DNA of 29,418 bases from JAEUSG01 sp964590225 (GTDB lineage: Bacteria; Fibrobacterota; OXYB2-FULL-49-7; JAEUSG01), in assembly GCA_964590225.1 (NCBI GenBank), contig CAZPWS010000037.1, positions 1 through 29,418 on the forward strand, in the 5' to 3' direction. The number at the start of each line of letters is the position of its first letter. Within the stretch, counting starts at the first letter, position 1. The notes under the pieces were generated by a model. That model saw only the letters and a list, made by a program, of their open reading frames with translations, was not told the DNA's origin and did no database searches. Made by a program: the position numbers and the translations under genes. Shown piece by piece: positions 15,608-24,721 of the stretch.

Positions 15608-18600
15608 ATGTCAAATTGTAATACCGATTTAAAATTTTTCACGAATGAAGAGAACGAAACACTTTATGGTCGTTTTGCCAAAACGCTTGACCATGCACAG
15701 TATTTCGATGTTTTAGTCGGATATTTTAGAACGAGCGGCTTTAAACGGATATACAAGTCACTGGAAAAACCTGAGTTAATCAGGATCATTGTCGGGCTGA
15801 ACGCTGATAAAGATACTTTTGAGCTTTATCAATCTGCAAGACAGGGTGAACTCGGACTCGATTCGCACAAACAGTCCAAAGCAAGATTTTCCAATGTTCT
15901 TCAGAACGAGATGGAGCATTCCGAAGACTCTGGCGATGTGCAATTCTCTGTAAATAAGTTTATAGAGTTCCTGAAATCTGGTAAACTTCTCATCCGTGCG
16001 TATCCGAGCCATGACATTCATGCCAAGGTATATATTACCCGGTATGGCAAACCAGCCTCAGACATCTCATTCGGTAGTGTGATAACAGGGTCAAGTAACT
16101 TTTCAGAATCCGGCTTTGTCGGTCAAAGGGAATTCAATGTTGAACTCAAAGATTCGGCTGATGTCCGTTATGCCCTTGAAAAGTTTGAAAAACTTTGGGA
16201 TGAAAGTGTCGATCTGACGCAGGAGTATATTCAAACAGTACAGGAAAAAACCTGGCTAAACGACTCTATAACCCCTTACGAACTTTATCTTAAACTTATT
16301 TATGAGTACATGGAAGAGGATATCAACCTCGACGACAGCTTTGAACCTTATCTACCAGAAGGTTTTGCCGAACTTAAATACCAGAAACAGGCTGCCATTC
16401 AGGCAAAGAAAATACTCGACCGTTATAACGGTGTTTTTATCGCCGATGTTGTTGGTCTTGGAAAAACATTTACCACATCTCTACTGCTACAACAATTACA
16501 CGGGAAAACTTTGGTTATTTGTCCGCCGGTACTTAAAGACTACTGGAAAGAGGCATTATTTGACTTTGGCATACGAAGCGTTGAAGTGGAGTCGCTTGGA
16601 AAATTAAGCTCAATACTTCAAAAAGGAACTGAAAAATACGATTATATTGTTATTGACGAAGCGCATCGCTTCAGAAATGAAACCACAAAATCCTACGCGG
16701 AATTACTCGATATCTGTCGTGGAAAAAAAGTTATACTGGTTACAGCAACACCGCTAAACAATAAAATCAGCGATCTGTTTTCACAGTTAAAACTGTTTCA
16801 ACCCCCCAAGCAGTCAACTATCCCTGGCATTGCCGATCTTGAAGGCTTCTTTGCCGGACTCTACGGACGCATATCTCAGTACAACAAAGATGATGCAGAA
16901 TATATCAGCCAGCAAAAAATCATTGCGGACGAGATACGGGATAAAGTTTTGAAATATGTGATGGTTCGCCGTACCAGAAGTGACATAAACAGGTATTACC
17001 GTAAAGATCTCGAAATGCAGGGCATCTCATTTCCGGAAATCGCCATTCCTGAACGGTTGATATACCAGTATCGGGGACAAACAGAAACTGTTTTCAATAA
17101 AACAATCGATCTTCTTCTTGGGTTCAAGTATGCTCGCTATACGCCGTTAATTTATCTTGCCGATGGTCAGCTTTCAGAATTTGAACTACAGCAGCAGCGA
17201 AATGTAAGCGGATTCATGAAGGGGATTCTTGTTAAAAGACTCGAAAGCAGTTTTTTTGCCTTTCGTAATAGTGTGAACCGTTTTTGTGAGTCCTATGCAA
17301 AATTTATCACAATGTTTGAACAGGGAATAGTTTATATAAGCAAAGCAGTTGATGTGTTTGAACTGCTCGAGAATGATAATACAGAACTACTTGAAAAGAT
17401 GGTGTTTGAAGAAAGAGTTCAAAAGTATGAATCCGTTAAATTCCGTGAAGAGTACCTCGACATATTAAAAAGTGACCTTGCCATACTGCATCAAATAAAA
17501 GATTTATGGCAAATTGTACAGGACGATCCAAAACTTGAGTGCTTTTCAAACGCGCTTTCAAGCCATCCAGCACTATCAAATAAAAAGATTATCGTTTTCA
17601 CAGAATCAAAAGAGACTGCGGAATATCTTTTTGACAGACTGAATGAAAAATACCGCGATACCGTTTTCGCATTCAGTAGTGCTGGCGGCCTTAAATATCG
17701 CAATGAGGGGTATCTTTCTCACCACATCGCCAAAGATTACATTATCGATAATTATGATCCTGCATCCAAGGATAAATCCGATACCATAAAGATTCTAATT
17801 ACAACTGATATTTTAGCAGAAGGAATCAATCTCCACCGCTCCAATGTTATTGTAAACTACGACCTTCCATGGAATCCCACTCGTGTTCTTCAACGCATTG
17901 GGCGCATCAACCGTATCGGCACAAAACATGACAAAATACATATCTTCAACTTCTTTCCAACTACACAATCAGACGAACATCTCGGTCTCGAAGCCAATGT
18001 TGTAGCCAAAATCCAGCTTTTTCACGATATTTTGGGAGAAGATGCCAAATATCTCTCTGAAGGAGAAAATTTTGGCAGCCGTGAACTGTTCAGCAAGCTT
18101 AATGACAAAAAAGCTCTCACCGGCGAAGACGAATTGGAAGATTCTGAGTTAAAATATCTCACACTCATTCGTGAAATTCGCGACACAAAACCGGAACTCT
18201 TTCGACGGATAAAAAGCTTGCCGAAAAAATGTCGCTCGTCAAGAAAAAATTGTCAAAATGACACAGATAGCCTTATAACCTTCTTCAGACAGGGCTTTTT
18301 GAAGAAGTTTTATGTTAGTAACAAAACCACCACAAACGAAATCACCTTTTTCGATGCGGTGAATTTTCTTGAATGCAGCGAAGATGAAACTAAAACAGCT
18401 ATCGGCTCGGATTATTTTGAACTTCTTGCAATTAATAAAGAAAAGTTTGAACTTGATACCACTATTGGCGATGAATCTTCTTCAAAAAGAGGGGGAGCAT
18501 CAAACACAAAGTATATCCTTTTTAGACTTAAGGCAAAAGAATTCACCTCCTCCGATAAATTTACCGATTCCGACGAGGAGTTTATTGATTCAGTAAGGCG

Positions 18601-18793
18601 AATGGTTGAACAGGGTGTGCTTGCTAAAAAAACAGCGCAAGTAATTCGTAATGAAATTGAACGGGAAGATAATCCGCTTGCTGTTTTAGCTGTACTCAGA
18701 AAACATATACGGTATGCTGCGGATTATAATACCAACAAAGAAACTGTAAACGCAAGACGGGAAGTGATACTTTCTTGCTACTTAAAAAAGTAA
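15608..18793 (+). CDS. PLD-nuclease / SNF2-family helicase fusion (restriction subunit)
   Basis: The N-terminal ~210 residues of this 1061-aa protein are a phospholipase-D-like nuclease domain: H138-A-K140 in DIHAKVYI and the following GSSNFSESG, as in NgoFVII-type and DISARM-associated PLD proteins. A superfamily 2 SNF2-type helicase follows, with Walker A VVGLGKT (281-287), DEAH box (350-353), TATPL (379-383), a C-terminal RecA lobe (KIIVFTESKETAEYLFDRL) and motifs V/VI (TDILAEGINLHRSNVIV, then QRIGRINRIG). The nuclease and translocase in one chain probably cleave DNA lacking the mark set by the methyltransferase two hundred bases downstream. No strong RBS is visible. ATG 15608 is the first start in frame. 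Confidence 0.9.
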   Translation: MSNCNTDLKFFTNEENETLYGRFAKTLDHAQYFDVLVGYFRTSGFKRIYKSLEKPELIRIIVGLNADKDTFELYQSARQGELGLDSHKQSKARFSNVLQNEMEHSEDSGDVQFSVNKFIEFLKSGKLLIRAYPSHDIHAKVYITRYGKPASDISFGSVITGSSNFSESGFVGQREFNVELKDSADVRYALEKFEKLWDESVDLTQEYIQTVQEKTWLNDSITPYELYLKLIYEYMEEDINLDDSFEPYLPEGFAELKYQKQAAIQAKKILDRYNGVFIADVVGLGKTFTTSLLLQQLHGKTLVICPPVLKDYWKEALFDFGIRSVEVESLGKLSSILQKGTEKYDYIVIDEAHRFRNETTKSYAELLDICRGKKVILVTATPLNNKISDLFSQLKLFQPPKQSTIPGIADLEGFFAGLYGRISQYNKDDAEYISQQKIIADEIRDKVLKYVMVRRTRSDINRYYRKDLEMQGISFPEIAIPERLIYQYRGQTETVFNKTIDLLLGFKYARYTPLIYLADGQLSEFELQQQRNVSGFMKGILVKRLESSFFAFRNSVNRFCESYAKFITMFEQGIVYISKAVDVFELLENDNTELLEKMVFEERVQKYESVKFREEYLDILKSDLAILHQIKDLWQIVQDDPKLECFSNALSSHPALSNKKIIVFTESKETAEYLFDRLNEKYRDTVFAFSSAGGLKYRNEGYLSHHIAKDYIIDNYDPASKDKSDTIKILITTDILAEGINLHRSNVIVNYDLPWNPTRVLQRIGRINRIGTKHDKIHIFNFFPTTQSDEHLGLEANVVAKIQLFHDILGEDAKYLSEGENFGSRELFSKLNDKKALTGEDELEDSELKYLTLIREIRDTKPELFRRIKSLPKKCRSSRKNCQNDTDSLITFFRQGFLKKFYVSNKTTTNEITFFDAVNFLECSEDETKTAIGSDYFELLAINKEKFELDTTIGDESSSKRGGASNTKYILFRLKAKEFTSSDKFTDSDEEFIDSVRRMVEQGVLAKKTAQVIRNEIEREDNPLAVLAVLRKHIRYAADYNTNKETVNARREVILSCYLKK

Positions 18794-18871
18794 AATAGGG
18801 AATTATTTGATGAACAAAGGCAGATTACATAACTATCAAGTTGAGTTGTCTGAAGTTTTGAACCCCCCTTG

Positions 18872-18901
18872 CCCCCCTTTTTTTCTGAAAAAAAAGGGGG
18901 G
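18872..18901. repeat. Perfect C/T-A/G hairpin (13-bp stem)
   Basis: CCCCCCTTTTTTT (18872-18884), loop CTG, then an A-run and GGGGGG (to 18901) form a 13-bp perfect stem. It is the first of two such hairpins in the 215-bp gap between helicase and methyltransferase, and is not followed by a U-tract. It resembles the dispersed palindromic repeats found between genes in many environmental bacteria. It could slow transcription or protect mRNA. Confidence 0.8.
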
Positions 18902-18916
18902 ACGATTGACCGATCT

Positions 18917-18952
18917 CCCCTCCATTTTTTCGCTTTGGAAAAAAGGGAGGGG
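18917..18952. repeat. Second C/T-A/G hairpin (14-bp stem, one mismatch)
   Basis: CCCCTCCATTTTTT (18917-18930) pairs with AAAAAAGGGAGGGG (18939-18952) around an 8-nt loop, with one mismatch. Base bias matches the previous hairpin. Adjacent G-rich sequence (GGTTGGGGGAGGG) complements the C-rich start of the first hairpin in part, so a larger cruciform is possible. Confidence 0.75.
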
Positions 18953-19008
18953 TTGGGGGAGGGTTTCTCTCTTTCTTTGTGAGGAAAAACCAAGATAAGG
19001 CGCAAATA

Positions 19009-22000
19009 ATGGAAAAATCTCAGGCAATAAAACTAATAGAAGAAGTATTCGACAGCAGGTTCTCCGAAGAAAAATTCTCGTTGCTATGCACTAATCTTCT
19101 TAACGATTTCAATAAAGCCAAAGCCACACCAGTACAAGCTGGCAACTATGTTTATGAACCTTACAGAAACCACATCAAGAGCTTCCGAAGAATTGGACAA
19201 TATACCGACCCCAAAGGCGAAGTCATTGATATTCTCTCAGTAAAGGTACACGACGGATTCAAAATTGAACGGACAAGAACAGGTTTACGAAACTTTGCCA
19301 TCGAATATCTCAAACGGAAAGAAGACCGCGATACCCTACTTGTTGCGTTTCACTCAGACGAAAGTACGGAGTGGCGTTTTTCCTTTATTAAACTCGAATA
19401 CAAAACGGTAAAAGATGAAAAAGGGCGCATCAAGGCACGGCAGGAGGCAACCTCCGCCAAAAGGTACTCATTTTTAGTCGGAGAACATGAGCCTTGTCAT
19501 ACTGCCAAACGCCAGCTGCTTCCGTTGCTGCTTGAAACAACCAATAATCCGTCAATTTATGAAATAGAACAATGCTTCAATATAGAGCGGGTAACAAAAG
19601 AATTTTTTGATCAATACAAAACGCTTTTTGTCTCACTTCAGGAACATCTTGATACTATCGTAGAAAAAGACAAGAAGATTGCGAATGACTTTAAGGAAAA
19701 AAAGATCGAAACCACTGCCTTTGCAAAAAAACTTCTCGGTCAAATTGTTTTTCTCTATTTCATCCAGAAAAAAGGTTGGCTTGGAGTGCCCAAGGACAAA
19801 GGCTTTGGGCAGGGAGAAAAGCGGTTTCTAAAAAACCTGTTTGACAAGGCTGCGAAAAAGGGAGAGAATTTCTTCAACGAATATTTGGAACCGCTCTTTT
19901 ATGAAGCTCTTGCCGTTCAGCGCGTTTCCGCTGGTGATGCGAGTTACTACAAACGGTTCGACTGCAAGATTCCATTCCTGAATGGCGGTCTCTTTGAACC
20001 TATAAAAGATTATGACTGGCAGAACACGGATATCAATATTCCCAATGAAGTATTCTCAAATACAACAGTAACAAAAGAAGGCGATTCAGGGACAGGTATT
20101 CTCGATGTCTTTGACCGCTATAACTTTACCGTAAAAGAAGATGAGCCGCTCGAAAAAGAGGTTGCGGTTGATCCTGAAATGCTTGGTAAAGTTTTTGAAA
20201 ATCTGCTTGAAGTAAAAGACCGTAAATCCAAAGGCGCTTTTTATACTCCCCGTGAAATTGTCCACTATATGTGTGAGGAGAGCCTTGTAAACTATCTGGA
20301 TACTGCGTTAAATACCACAAAAGAGATCAAAGTTTCCAAGGACGACATTTATGCGTTCATAAAAAACAGCCATCTCGTTGTTGAAGATAACAGGAAAGAA
20401 AAAAGCTCTTTTACATGGAAGTTGCCGCAATCAATACAAATCCACGCTGCATTGTTCGATAAGGCGCTGGCTGAAATCAAGGTTTGCGATCCAGCGATTG
20501 GTTCTGGTGCTTTTCCTGTTGGTATGCTTACCGAAATTGTTAAAGCAAGAACTGCGCTTACGCCATATATCAAAACAAAAGATGATTCTGATGAAAGAAC
20601 ACCGTATCATCTTAAAAGGGAGTGTATTCAAAATTCGCTTTATGGGGTTGATATTGAGGAGTCGGCCATTGATATTGCGAAGCTAAGGCTTTGGCTGTCG
20701 CTTGTTGTTGATGAAGATGATATTCAGAGTATTGAGCCGTTGCCGAATTTGGATTATAAGATTGTGTGCGGGAATTCATTATTGGGATTACCTGATGGAT
20801 TGATGGTGAAGGATGGTTTTGAGAACGAAATTGAAATTGAGGAACTGAAGAGAGAGTATTTTAAACTGACGAATCATGATGCGAAGAAAAGACTCAAGAA
20901 GACAATAGATAAGAAGTTTAGGGATATGCTGGAGAGTATGAGGAAGTTTTCGGCAAAGGATATTCCTGATATTTCGTTTGATTTTAAGACGCATTTTTCT
21001 GAGGTTTGGCATGGGAGGGGGGGCTTTGATGTTGTAATTGGGAATCCGCCATATGGTAGATACACTGGAGTGTCAGACATTGACAAGGAAAGATTTATTG
21101 AGTCTGGTATTTACGGTAAAACTAGTGATTTGTCGGAGTTTTTTATTAGGAGAGTCTTAAATAGTTTATTAAAGAAAGAAGGCGTACTCACATTTATCGT
21201 CCCTAAAGGTCTCTCATATGTTAAATCTTGGGAATCTATTAGAGAAATTTTCCTTAACAAATTTAATATGTTGACATTAGTTGATGCTGGCAAGTCTTTT
21301 GAAAATGTATTGTATGAGGCTTTGATTTTTGTTTTGAAAAGTTCTTTGGTAGATGGCAAAACATTCAAGTCTGGGTGTTTGAAGGATGGTTATATTGAAG
21401 AATCAAATGCTGATAGAGATTATCTACGGCAGAATATTTTTATTTTCGGTCTTCCAGAGAATAAGCTAAATATTTATAAAAAAATAGATAAATGTTCTGT
21501 TCCGGTTTCTAAATATATGGATTACTGGTATGGAAAAGGTGGTTTAACTCCACATGTTAACACGCTGGGAAATGGGGTACCGGTGCTTACCGGCAAGGAA
21601 ATACAGCGATATTCAATAAGATTAAAAAATGATAATAAATGGTTTATCGATGACAAATACTTAAATGACAATGATAGAATAAGAACTAAAAAGAAAAAAG
21701 TGGTAGTACAAGATATTATTGCACATATTGAAAATCCCGTGCCGCATTTAAAGATCACAGCAGCTATAGATTTGAATCAGCAACTTTGCTTTAATACAGT
21801 TATGTGTTTTTCTGAAAAAGGCGAACTTAAAAATGAATCCTTAGTAGCTTTATTAAATTCAACAACAATAAATTTTTACTATTATTACTTTATTTATAAT
21901 CAGGCGATAAGAACCATGCATTTTATGCCTGGTTATGCAGATGTTTGCCCTGTTTCAAAGAAAATATTTGATGTGCAAGATATTATAACTTCAAGTGTTG

Positions 22001-22209
22001 CTAAGTTAACAAATAAAATATCTGGGAATAAGGAAAAAAATTATTCTTCGGAAATTATAGGTTTGTCGTGCGAAATTGATGCCCGAGTCGCCCACCTATA
22101 CAACCTCACCGAATCCGAATACCAACTTATTCTCGAAGGAACCGAAGACACCTTTAGAATAACCGCACTGAACTTTTTCAGAGACATTGAGAAAGGGATA
22201 TTGAAATGA
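19009..22209 (+). CDS. Eco57I-like adenine-specific DNA methyltransferase
   Basis: The 1066-aa product is an N6-adenine methyltransferase of the Eco57I/type IIG-like class. Residues about 1-480 are an alpha-helical N-terminal region with no PD-(D/E)XK site that I can see. AdoMet-binding motif I is VCDPAIGSGAF (492-502) and catalytic motif IV is NPPY (679-682). The last ~370 residues should be the target-recognition domain. I chose ATG 19009 (AAGG about 9 bases before) over the GTG at 18979. It most likely protects host DNA and pairs with the PLD-helicase as an R-M system. Base and codon use change from about residue 545 to 1023, then return (see findings), as if the specificity half had been exchanged. 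Its stop overlaps the next start (ATGA). Confidence 0.9.
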   Translation: MEKSQAIKLIEEVFDSRFSEEKFSLLCTNLLNDFNKAKATPVQAGNYVYEPYRNHIKSFRRIGQYTDPKGEVIDILSVKVHDGFKIERTRTGLRNFAIEYLKRKEDRDTLLVAFHSDESTEWRFSFIKLEYKTVKDEKGRIKARQEATSAKRYSFLVGEHEPCHTAKRQLLPLLLETTNNPSIYEIEQCFNIERVTKEFFDQYKTLFVSLQEHLDTIVEKDKKIANDFKEKKIETTAFAKKLLGQIVFLYFIQKKGWLGVPKDKGFGQGEKRFLKNLFDKAAKKGENFFNEYLEPLFYEALAVQRVSAGDASYYKRFDCKIPFLNGGLFEPIKDYDWQNTDINIPNEVFSNTTVTKEGDSGTGILDVFDRYNFTVKEDEPLEKEVAVDPEMLGKVFENLLEVKDRKSKGAFYTPREIVHYMCEESLVNYLDTALNTTKEIKVSKDDIYAFIKNSHLVVEDNRKEKSSFTWKLPQSIQIHAALFDKALAEIKVCDPAIGSGAFPVGMLTEIVKARTALTPYIKTKDDSDERTPYHLKRECIQNSLYGVDIEESAIDIAKLRLWLSLVVDEDDIQSIEPLPNLDYKIVCGNSLLGLPDGLMVKDGFENEIEIEELKREYFKLTNHDAKKRLKKTIDKKFRDMLESMRKFSAKDIPDISFDFKTHFSEVWHGRGGFDVVIGNPPYGRYTGVSDIDKERFIESGIYGKTSDLSEFFIRRVLNSLLKKEGVLTFIVPKGLSYVKSWESIREIFLNKFNMLTLVDAGKSFENVLYEALIFVLKSSLVDGKTFKSGCLKDGYIEESNADRDYLRQNIFIFGLPENKLNIYKKIDKCSVPVSKYMDYWYGKGGLTPHVNTLGNGVPVLTGKEIQRYSIRLKNDNKWFIDDKYLNDNDRIRTKKKKVVVQDIIAHIENPVPHLKITAAIDLNQQLCFNTVMCFSEKGELKNESLVALLNSTTINFYYYYFIYNQAIRTMHFMPGYADVCPVSKKIFDVQDIITSSVAKLTNKISGNKEKNYSSEIIGLSCEIDARVAHLYNLTESEYQLILEGTEDTFRITALNFFRDIEKGILK

Positions 22210-23294
22210 GCGAAAATTACAAACTAAACTCAATCCGTATAAAAAACTTTAAAGCCATTCGTGACAGCAAGACAATAAAACTGACACCTTTAACAGTTTT
22301 AATAGGCAACAATGGTTCAGGTAAAAGCAGTTTAATTGAAGCGCTTGAAACACTTCAAGAGATAGCAATTGGTGGCGTTGACGAGGCTATGCTTCCTTGG
22401 CACGGATTTGAACATATTTGGAATCAGGCTAACAATCATGAAATTAATGAAAGAACAAAAAACAAGATTACTTTACCAAATCCAATGACCTTTAATCTTA
22501 AAGCCACACGGCCGAATGGAAAGAAAGCTATAGTTGACATTGAATTGTCGCTCGAAGCAAATAAAAACAAAATCATTCTGAATAATAATAACGATCCAAC
22601 AAAAGAAGAAAGCAAAGACGGCAGACTTACCATAAAGGATACATTGTTACTCAGCAGTATACAATTCCTTAAACTTCAGCCACAAAAAATGTTTGAACCG
22701 CAACCGCAAAATAGAGCTTATCTAATTAGTCGATTGGCAAAGGATGGCTCCAATATTGCTGAGTATTTACAAAGGATTCGCGACTTAAATATTGATGTTT
22801 TCGACAGTATTATTGAAACGATGAAATTTGTTCTTCCTTATGCCGATGACATTAAGCCAACAATAACTACCGAACTTGAAAGGAAAATTTACCTTTCACT
22901 TTCTGAAAAAGGAATTGATGCTAAGCTCCCTGGCTGGTTACTTTCTACAGGAACAGTAAGAATATTGGCGCTTCTTGCATTTTTGAGAAATTCTTCGGGA
23001 CCTCTTATTATTGAAGAACTTGAAAATGGATTAGACCCTCGAACAATACATCTGATAATTGAAGAAATCCGCGCTTATATTGAATCGGATAGAGGACAGG
23101 TCATCATTACAACACATTCTCCATACCTATTAGACTTACTGCCACTTTCCTCTATCGTAATTGTAGAGCGTGATCAATCAGGCTCTCCGGTATTTACAAG
23201 ACCAGGAACTCAGACAGAATTAGCAAAATGGGCTAAAGATTTCACTCCGGGGAAACTTTATACAATGGGTTCTCTTTCGAGGAACAGAAAATGA
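22206..23294 (+). CDS. AAA ATPase, OLD/AriA-like (AAA_21)
   Basis: The product is a 362-aa SMC/ABC-type ATPase. Walker A is GNNGSGKS (34-41) after the characteristic SIRIKNFKAIRD start. Walker B is PLIIEELENGLDP (266-278) with a following ITTHSPYLLD H-loop. It lacks the C-terminal TOPRIM domain of OLD/GajA nucleases, but the next gene encodes a TOPRIM-like protein, so the two probably work as a split OLD. PARIS (AriA ATPase + AriB TOPRIM) is the best-known analogue. It overlaps the methyltransferase gene and the following gene by 4 bp each, so expression is coupled to the R-M genes. Confidence 0.87.
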   Translation: MSENYKLNSIRIKNFKAIRDSKTIKLTPLTVLIGNNGSGKSSLIEALETLQEIAIGGVDEAMLPWHGFEHIWNQANNHEINERTKNKITLPNPMTFNLKATRPNGKKAIVDIELSLEANKNKIILNNNNDPTKEESKDGRLTIKDTLLLSSIQFLKLQPQKMFEPQPQNRAYLISRLAKDGSNIAEYLQRIRDLNIDVFDSIIETMKFVLPYADDIKPTITTELERKIYLSLSEKGIDAKLPGWLLSTGTVRILALLAFLRNSSGPLIIEELENGLDPRTIHLIIEEIRAYIESDRGQVIITTHSPYLLDLLPLSSIVIVERDQSGSPVFTRPGTQTELAKWAKDFTPGKLYTMGSLSRNRK

Positions 23295-23929
23295 AGGTTG
23301 GAATTATCCTCGAATGTGGGCCCGAAGGACCAGATGTAAAAGTTTGCTCACATTTACTTCGTATGTTAGCTTCCGGTTTTGATTTCATAATAAAAACACT
23401 TAATAATAAACCTAATTTACTGAATGAATGTGGAAAAACAGCCAAGAACTTAATCGTTGTTGACAAGTGTTCAAGAGTTATTGTAATTTGGGATTTGTAT
23501 CCTGCTTGGCGTGAAAAGGGTGTGAAACCTTGCAGAAAGGAAGACAAGCAAACAATCATAGAGTCAATGGCTGGTGCTGGAGTAAGTAAATCAAAGTATG
23601 AAATGGTATGCATAGAAGAAGAATTGGAATCATGGTTAATTGCGGACGAAAGAATGCTCACTGATTTTCTTACAGACAAGAAAAAGCCACACACAGTAGG
23701 TAGATTATTAAGGGTAAAAAAACCAGACAAACAAAGAAATCCAAAAACATATCTTACCAAAATTTTTAACCGTGAGCTTGGTGCGAGTCGGAGATATATT
23801 GACTTTCAAGACGCGGAAGCTCTTGTTAGATATGTCAAGGATTTTTCACGATTGAAAAAATCTGACTCATTTTGCAGATTTGTGCAAAAGGTAACGGGAG
23901 AAAGCGTGAAAAGAAGTGAATTCTCTTAA
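23291..23929 (+). CDS. TOPRIM-like protein (DUF4276-type), ATPase partner
   Basis: This 212-aa protein has the pattern of the DUF4276/TOPRIM group: an acidic glycine turn at the end of strand 1 (VGIILECGPEGPD), an aspartate after strand 3 (VIVIWDLYPAW) and the EELESWLIAD segment (about 112-121) where the family has its conserved E and D. TOPRIM proteins cut nucleic acids using these acidic residues. Families of this kind sit next to AAA_21 ATPases in OLD-, PARIS- and related abortive systems. The first gene's overlap (ATGA) supports complex formation. The domain call rests on pattern only. I see no alternative family. Confidence 0.65.
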   Translation: MKVGIILECGPEGPDVKVCSHLLRMLASGFDFIIKTLNNKPNLLNECGKTAKNLIVVDKCSRVIVIWDLYPAWREKGVKPCRKEDKQTIIESMAGAGVSKSKYEMVCIEEELESWLIADERMLTDFLTDKKKPHTVGRLLRVKKPDKQRNPKTYLTKIFNRELGASRRYIDFQDAEALVRYVKDFSRLKKSDSFCRFVQKVTGESVKRSEFS

Positions 23930-24686
23930 GATTGACATGGAACATTTAGAGAATGACTATGAAAGAGCAGAGTTTCTTCAGAACACTCTTATAGGTGTTG
24001 CGACTCAAGATGGGTGCGGCGGCACAATGCTTGATTATATAAAACTACGCAAATATTTTCTTGACAATCCATTAACAAAAGACCTCTTACCGTCTTGGGT
24101 CAGAACAAATAGAGGTACTGGCGAATTTTGGCAATTTATAAAAAATAAATTTCGTACTTATGCAGAGAGAAGAATGTTCATTCGAGAAGAGATGAATATC
24201 CTTATTGAATTTTGTGAGTCACAACATACTTTGCCTGCTGAAAAATCTATCAGTGAAGTTCTTGCAACGATTAGTGACAATAGTCTTCATGAAGCTTGGC
24301 AAAAAGCATTTAAAAGAAAAACAACTGATCCAGATGGTGCAATTACTATGTCAAGAACGATTCTTGAAAGTATATGTAAATATATCCTTGAAGAAAACAC
24401 CATTAAATATGATGATAAAATAGAACTGCCGGAATTGTATAAGAAAACATCAAGTGTGTTGAATTTAGCGCCTTCGCAACATACAGAGGAAATTTTCAGG
24501 CAAATCTTGGGAGGATGTTCAGCAATCGTAAACGGATTGGGCTCCTTAAGAAATAAAATGGGTGATGCACACGGTAGAGGTAAAGGAAACATAAAGCCAG
24601 CACCACGCCATGCTGAATTAGCAGTAAATCTGTCCGGTGCAATGGCCTTATTCCTTTTGGAAACTTTTAATGCGAAAAAATGTTAA
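23916..24686 (+). CDS. Abortive-infection (Abi_C / HEPN-like) protein
   Basis: The C-terminal ~110 residues of this 256-aa protein match the abortive-infection C-terminus domain (Abi_C). The diagnostic stretch is LGSLRNKMGDAHGRG, followed by PRHAELAVNLSGAMALFLLE. RN-x5-H (R212, N213, H219) fits the Rx4-6H active site of HEPN ribonucleases, so RNA cleavage is plausible. The N-terminal half (about 8-130) is helical and unassigned. GTG 23916 overlaps the previous gene by 14 bp. ATG 23937 is an alternative start (7 residues shorter). Neither has a clear RBS. It probably forms the effector or regulatory arm of the ATPase/TOPRIM module. Confidence 0.78.
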   Translation: MNSLKIDMEHLENDYERAEFLQNTLIGVATQDGCGGTMLDYIKLRKYFLDNPLTKDLLPSWVRTNRGTGEFWQFIKNKFRTYAERRMFIREEMNILIEFCESQHTLPAEKSISEVLATISDNSLHEAWQKAFKRKTTDPDGAITMSRTILESICKYILEENTIKYDDKIELPELYKKTSSVLNLAPSQHTEEIFRQILGGCSAIVNGLGSLRNKMGDAHGRGKGNIKPAPRHAELAVNLSGAMALFLLETFNAKKC

Positions 24687-24721
24687 TTTCATTTCATGAA
24701 GGCGAATTAAGGATTCAATAA

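Noticed and set aside
18807..19027. Short open frames on both strands over the twin hairpins
   Set aside because: They are translations of low-complexity C/T and A/G repeats (poly Pro/Lys/Gly patches), not genes.
15608..22209. A complete DISARM or BREX system
   Set aside because: The PLD, SNF2 helicase and methylase parts recall DISARM, but no drmA or drmB homologue is present. There is also no BrxC/PglY- or PglZ-like gene.
23242..23760. 172-aa open frame on the minus strand
   Set aside because: It lies antisense to the TOPRIM-like gene and the end of the ATPase gene, both of which have clear family motifs and 4-bp overlaps. The antisense product has no recognisable domain.
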